A stretch of DNA of 64,000 nucleotides from Dioscorea cayenensis subsp. rotundata (lineage: Eukaryota > Streptophyta > Magnoliopsida > Dioscoreales > Dioscoreaceae). How positions within the stretch are numbered: the first letter of the stretch is position 1; every line of letters starts with the position of its first letter. The stretch lies in the NCBI RefSeq assembly GCF_009730915.1, contig NC_052480.1, forward strand, positions 3,286,001-3,350,000, given 5' to 3'. The notes beneath the pieces are model-generated. The model did no database searches. It had not been told where the DNA came from and saw only the letters and a list, made by a program, of their open reading frames with translations. Positions 59,916-64,000 of this stretch are shown here, piece by piece. A program made the translations under genes and the position numbers.

Positions 59916-61379
59916 GTTAGGTTGACATCTTATCTCCAGCTTCTTTCGTAGCTCTATGCTCTTATCCCAGTCAATGATGAGGAAATTGCACTTGTTGGCC
60001 GTGGGGGAGGAACGACCAAGGAAACTTATGTGAGGTCTTCCCAATTGGGAGACTCAAAGAAGAGGACCTGACCGCATTCCCCTCCAAGGAGGACACCAAG
60101 TAAAAAAGCAGGCCCAATAGCGGGGAAAAGAGAAGAGGATCCAAAGAAGAGGAGCTGACAAGGTGTTGGAAAACGGGTTGGAGACCATTCCCCCGAAGTC
60201 AATATCACAAAAAGGTCTCGGCCGCAATCGGCGACCGACAGGCTTAACAAAGTTGTTAATGCTTTGAGCGGTGATGATGATGTACGTGGTTTACTTCATG
60301 GCCTACTTGCCAAGTTTGATGTACTATGTGTCCGTATGGACGAGCGTGACGCCAAAGATGCTCGGCAGGATGAGCTCAATGAGTGGACCTCGCCAGTTGA
60401 AGATGTAATAAAACGGCATGTAGAGGAGTTCCATATGCCTTCTTCCTGTACCCGTCCTCGGTCGAGTATGCCTTTCAAAAGGGTGGCGCAGAAGATTGTT
60501 GGGCAGCACAGTGCCGACAAGTCTACCGAAGAGTCAACCCTTGAAGCAGCAACCGAGGTCGAGTACCCGGATCCTGCTGTGCCAACAGAGGATCCACCAT
60601 AATCCTAGGTGCATGAGCTAGTGGCCGTGTTAGAAAGTAAACAAGCCATTGAAGGGGACTCATCACCGGCCGCTAGAGAATAAAAAGCTACAGCCTAAGT
60701 GGCATCTGATGGTAGTCTAGCTCCGTGTCACCTGGAAACTCCTGCTGAAAAGGGCACCACAAGGGAGGCCCCACCAAGGAAAATTCCCCTGAGGAGTGGC
60801 CGGTCATCAAGGGCGCCCCACCTCCTCCCCCGACGCCTACCCCGTCTCGGTCACAGTCGTTCGAGGAATCGGAAGACATACTACCAGTGCAGCAAAAAAA
60901 ATGGTCATGAGGAGAGGCCTCTTCCTTCCCCCTCCCCCGAACCCTGCCTCGCCTCAATTACAGTCGTCTGAGAAATCGGACGATATACTCCTAGTGCAGC
61001 AAAAAAAACGGTGACGAGGAGAGGCCCCCCTCCCCCTAATGGTTCAGTCGTTCGATGAATCGGATGACATATTTCCTACGGCCATGCACGCTATTGACAA
61101 TCTCATTCACGCACTTTCAAGAGGGAATAGTGTCAGAAAGGCTGACAAAGAACAATTTACGATCGTACAGTACGAGCCCAAGTTGGAGACGATGCCGTAC
61201 ACTGAGTTACAAATCCCAACTGAGGAAGATTTCATGCCGAGGAAGAAGACATACCCCGGCTTCGCAAGGTTGAAACAACTTGAAAAGTCAGCTCTTGATC
61301 TCTACCTAAACACACTTGTCGATAGGTAACTTCCTCCTTTTTAAGTACATAATTTAGATATGCCGTTTCCATATATATA

Positions 61380-61480
61380 TTCATGTGTAAAAAAATTTTC
61401 ATCATGTGTAAACTATTTAGGTTTATGTGTAATATTTGTAGTTTCTATGTAATTATTTTTATTTCCTGTGTAATATATAG
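61380..61480 (+). repeat. 20-21-bp periodic repeat, second cluster
   Basis: CATGTGTAA/TATGTGTAATA/CCTGTGTAATA units start near 61382, 61403, 61424, 61445 and 61465, between two ULP1-gene coding pieces. Confidence 0.8.
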
Positions 61481-62582
61481 AGATCAATTTTGACGTTACT
61501 GTTATTGTTTATGTCGCAGTTCTGTCATATGAAGGAATAAGTATGGGTTCACAACCTGTCACAATCTCTTCATCCTGCTTGAAGGGAAGAAACAAGCGCC
61601 CGACGATGTTGTCACCATCCTGGTCCTAATACTGCGTGAGGAGTTACTGTTGAATCCCAACACGTATAAAGAGACGTGTAGTTTTCACTTTGCCGTTGGC
61701 ACTTACAATGCAGAAGTCGGGATACGCAGCCGATCAAGCACTGTGCATGATGTCGGAAGTCATCTTCGGCTTTAAGAATGCGGACTTGATTCTTATACCC
61801 ATCGTCCTTTATGGGCATTACCATCTGGTTGTCCTCGACATTGCAGGGCAGACATATTTGCATTATTACTCTTCCCTTCAATTTCCGACATACGATGCTG
61901 ACGCCATTAAAATGGTAAGTTAAACCTAAACAGCAATTACTCCCACTTACAATTTGGTTGTTTAATATACAATATTGGTAAATTAGTGCTAAGAATGTTT
62001 GTTTTTCTCGACTTGCAGCGGGATCTATTTGAGGTCATCATTGAGGTTAATACAGATACAAACCTGTTGAAGCACCTACCGACGATGCATGACTGGTCAT
62101 GCCCGCAACAAGCTCCCGACAGTGTAGACTACCTCATTTTCCTTATGCGTTTCATGGAGCAAATCCTGGACAACAAAATGCTTGATGTTTCGCTAGTGGA
62201 AGTCCCATTCCTACGGCTTCAATACGTTGCGCGGATACTGGCGGACGATATTCGAAAGAAGGTCATTGCAACGGCAGATATAGCGAAGGACATTACTCTT
62301 GAATAGAACCCCTAAGATGATGCCGTAGTGAATGACCAAGGGGATGACGACCCGGCTGGTGGCCCAAATAACGTTGACGTTGTCCACAAGACCGAAACAC
62401 GGATTGATTTTGCGGAATGTGAAGCCCAAGTAGATGACAAACCTGTAGGGGTGGAAGAGACCGGCACTACCGAGACTGAAGGGTTGAAGGAAGCCGAGGG
62501 AGACACAGAGAAGCCGGAAGATGTAGTCAACGCCGTGCAATCGAAAGACGAGGTTACGCCTGATGTTGCTGTACCCCAATGA

Positions 62583-63058
62583 TACGTGTGTCTTGTCCAA
62601 CTTTAAGTATATTGGATTTACTTGTGTACTGTCAAATTTTAACTTGTTTGGATTTACTTGTGTTCTGTCAAACTTCTCGGATATTTATAGGATTTTGAAA
62701 ATGCGAATGTGAAGTTGGCTTCTTTCTTACATAATGTATTACACAGAAACAAAACTAAAAAAACAAAAATGTATAATACACAAATACACACATATAATGC
62801 ACAAAAACGTCTAACAACACACATAAACCTAATATATTACACATGTACGTATGTATAATAAACACTAAACTATGATCGACGATTATGGCCAATCTGCTAT
62901 GATTGAGTCACATGATCGACTGTTATAGCCAGTTTCGTGGCACCGACTATAATGTAACTCGCGGACTTCGAATCCTCGTGGCTTCATTCTCTTCTTTCTT
63001 GGATAGCCGGGTCATTTTTTGGTGATCGGTGGCCGAATTCGTAGTTCACGGTGATCAT
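62583..63058. repeat. Convergent spacer with inverted-orientation periodic repeat
   Basis: Between the ends of the plus-strand ULP1-like gene and the minus-strand transposase. From about 62730 to 62860 the TGTGTAATATA motif appears on the minus strand (TATTACACAG, TATAATACACA, TATAATGCACA, ATATTACACATG) at roughly 20-bp steps. The rest has no recognised content. Confidence 0.6.
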
Positions 63059-64000
63059 CGCTTAGTTTGTCGGTGTCAAGGATTGGATATATAGGTTTAG
63101 CATACACACGGTAGTACCATTCCAATGTGAAGTAATCGGCCATGTAACTATGCACGTTCGTATCTGTTTGCATGATCGCCGCATATGCATGCTTGCATGG
63201 GAACCCACGGATTTCCCATTTTCTGTAAAAAAACGCTTCTGATTTCGTAGAATGACAGCATTAGTGTCATTGTCAACTATTTCATAAGTGTCAGTCGTTG
63301 AACGACACACCCTTAAGAGCTTACTATCTTCAATAATTAGTTCAACCTTTTTGTGTATCTCTGGACAAAGATGTATATCCCACATGTTTGCTAGTGCGCA
63401 TCTATCGACCATCATATTTATAAGTTTGAAACTGTAAACATATACTCTCACTTTGTAAAATCCATGTGGGAAGAAATACGTATACTACACAGTTCTTGCA
63501 TGATTTTACACACAAATCAAGTATATTACACAAAAAGAAAGAATAATACCCAGTAAAAAATGGTATTATACTGTTATTGAAACTTAATACACATAAATGC
63601 CATGATTTTACAAACAAAACATACCTTATTGGGTTAACCAGCATTGTCACTGGTAGATGCCACACATCTTTGATCTAGATGTTGAATGACTCTGCAATGT
63701 TGGAGTACACCTCACACTAACGCATACCCTTAAATAAATAATTAGCCCAGTGATCGACGTTTGACTTATATAGCAACCAATTATGTGCCTCTGGTGATGT
63801 CATCGCAAGTTCGGTAATGGGATTCAGAACTCTTTGCCTGTGTAAGCATATGCAATTCTTACAATTTAATTATAGCCTAACATTGCTCGCGCAATGTTTT
63901 GCCAAGTTTAGCGTTCGCTTTCATGAAGTTTGCCTCCAAATGTCGAAGGCAATAACCATGCGGCGATGACAGGAATATTCTCGCGACTAAGTTTATAAGG
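63059..64000 (-). pseudogene. MURA-type (MULE) transposase, C-terminal part, runs off the window
   Basis: Minus-strand reading from the right edge gives, in changing frames, GYCLRHLEANFMKANAKLG, EFxIP..., HWANYLFKGMRW-like text, then NIAESFNIWIKDVWHLPVTM. These are hallmark blocks of Mutator-family transposases. After an intron-like gap (about 63460-63610) filled with the 20-bp repeat, coding resumes: YLCPEIHKKVEL-type block, LLRVCRSTTDTYEIVDNDTN, then in another frame KWEIRGFPCKHAYAAI (SWIM zinc finger). The last block is YFTLEWYYRVYAKPIYPI. The Cys-x-Cys part of the SWIM motif is damaged by a T-run indel near 63225-63232. The N-terminus and catalytic DDE region lie beyond 64000. Confidence 0.8.
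63475..63620 (-). repeat. 20-21-bp periodic repeat, minus-strand cluster in transposase gap
   Basis: TTACACA-type units on the plus strand (TGTGTAA on the minus) fall at about 63486, 63507, 63527, 63547, 63567, 63588 and 63609, a 20-21-bp step through the whole gap between transposase coding pieces. Confidence 0.75.

Larger units (their letters stand above)
58823..62582 (+). pseudogene. ULP1-like (C48 peptidase) gene carried by a Mutator-like element, decayed
   Basis: Coding pieces on the plus strand run in order. The first is 58823 to about 59650 (THWQILRWTPFANMMDLA, then NTLTFVATYANNLETINNYA, GYLKGC, VVIIWFYEVAES), a domain common before ULP1 in plant MULE-borne genes. Then come a charged linker (60264-60602), a segment at 61039-61329, and a C48-like domain at about 61600-62306. 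An acidic tail (62328-62582) follows. In the C48 part, GHYHLVVLD keeps the catalytic His, but YYSSL replaces the usual YYDSL Asp, and SVDYL replaces the catalytic DCG Cys. Frame changes near 59165, 59370, 61690 and a stop at 62306 break the gene. Active relatives would cleave ubiquitin-like proteins; this copy cannot. Confidence 0.7.

Overview
This is AT-rich nuclear DNA of a flowering plant. Genes are split by many GT-AG introns, encode eukaryotic housekeeping proteins (RPL5, vacuolar ATPase subunit H, LETM1), and sit among LINE, hAT, Tourist, Stowaway, SINE-like and Mutator-like elements. A glutamine after the RRR stretch of RPL5 fits a monocot, but the species cannot be named from the sequence. 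There is no prokaryotic feature and no CRISPR array.

Layout. Bases 1-2300 hold only transposon traces. From about 2.33 to 13.6 kb and again, reversed, from about 27.47 to 20.6 kb lie the two arms of an old inverted duplication. Each arm ends inwards in an NADPH-dependent 2-alkenal (double-bond) reductase gene. Later insertions differ between the arms: a 5.6-kb dead L1-type LINE and a fold-back MITE on the left, an hAT-type MITE on the right. The spacer (13.6-20.6 kb) carries a third, three-exon reductase gene plus a rotted copy of its last exon.

From 28 to 52.9 kb runs a gene-rich stretch: LETM1 (+), V-ATPase subunit H (+), a FAR1/FHY3-type transposase-derived regulator (-), ribosomal protein L5 (-), a four-helix membrane protein (+) and a twin-CX3C FAM136/DUF842 protein (-). 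Three of these carry single-base lesions: a lost splice donor in VHA-H, a +1 shift in the FAR1-like gene and two +1 shifts in the FAM136-like gene. They may be real or assembly errors.

From 53.7 to 56.8 kb there are three decayed RING-finger gene copies; the last two lie in a tandem segmental duplication, one unit of which received an hAT insertion. From about 58.4 kb to the right edge lies a Mutator-like element with a ULP1-like gene (+) converging on a MURA-type transposase (-, running off the window). Its non-coding gaps are filled with a roughly 20-21-bp periodic repeat built on TGTGTAATATA, oriented with the transcription of each gene.
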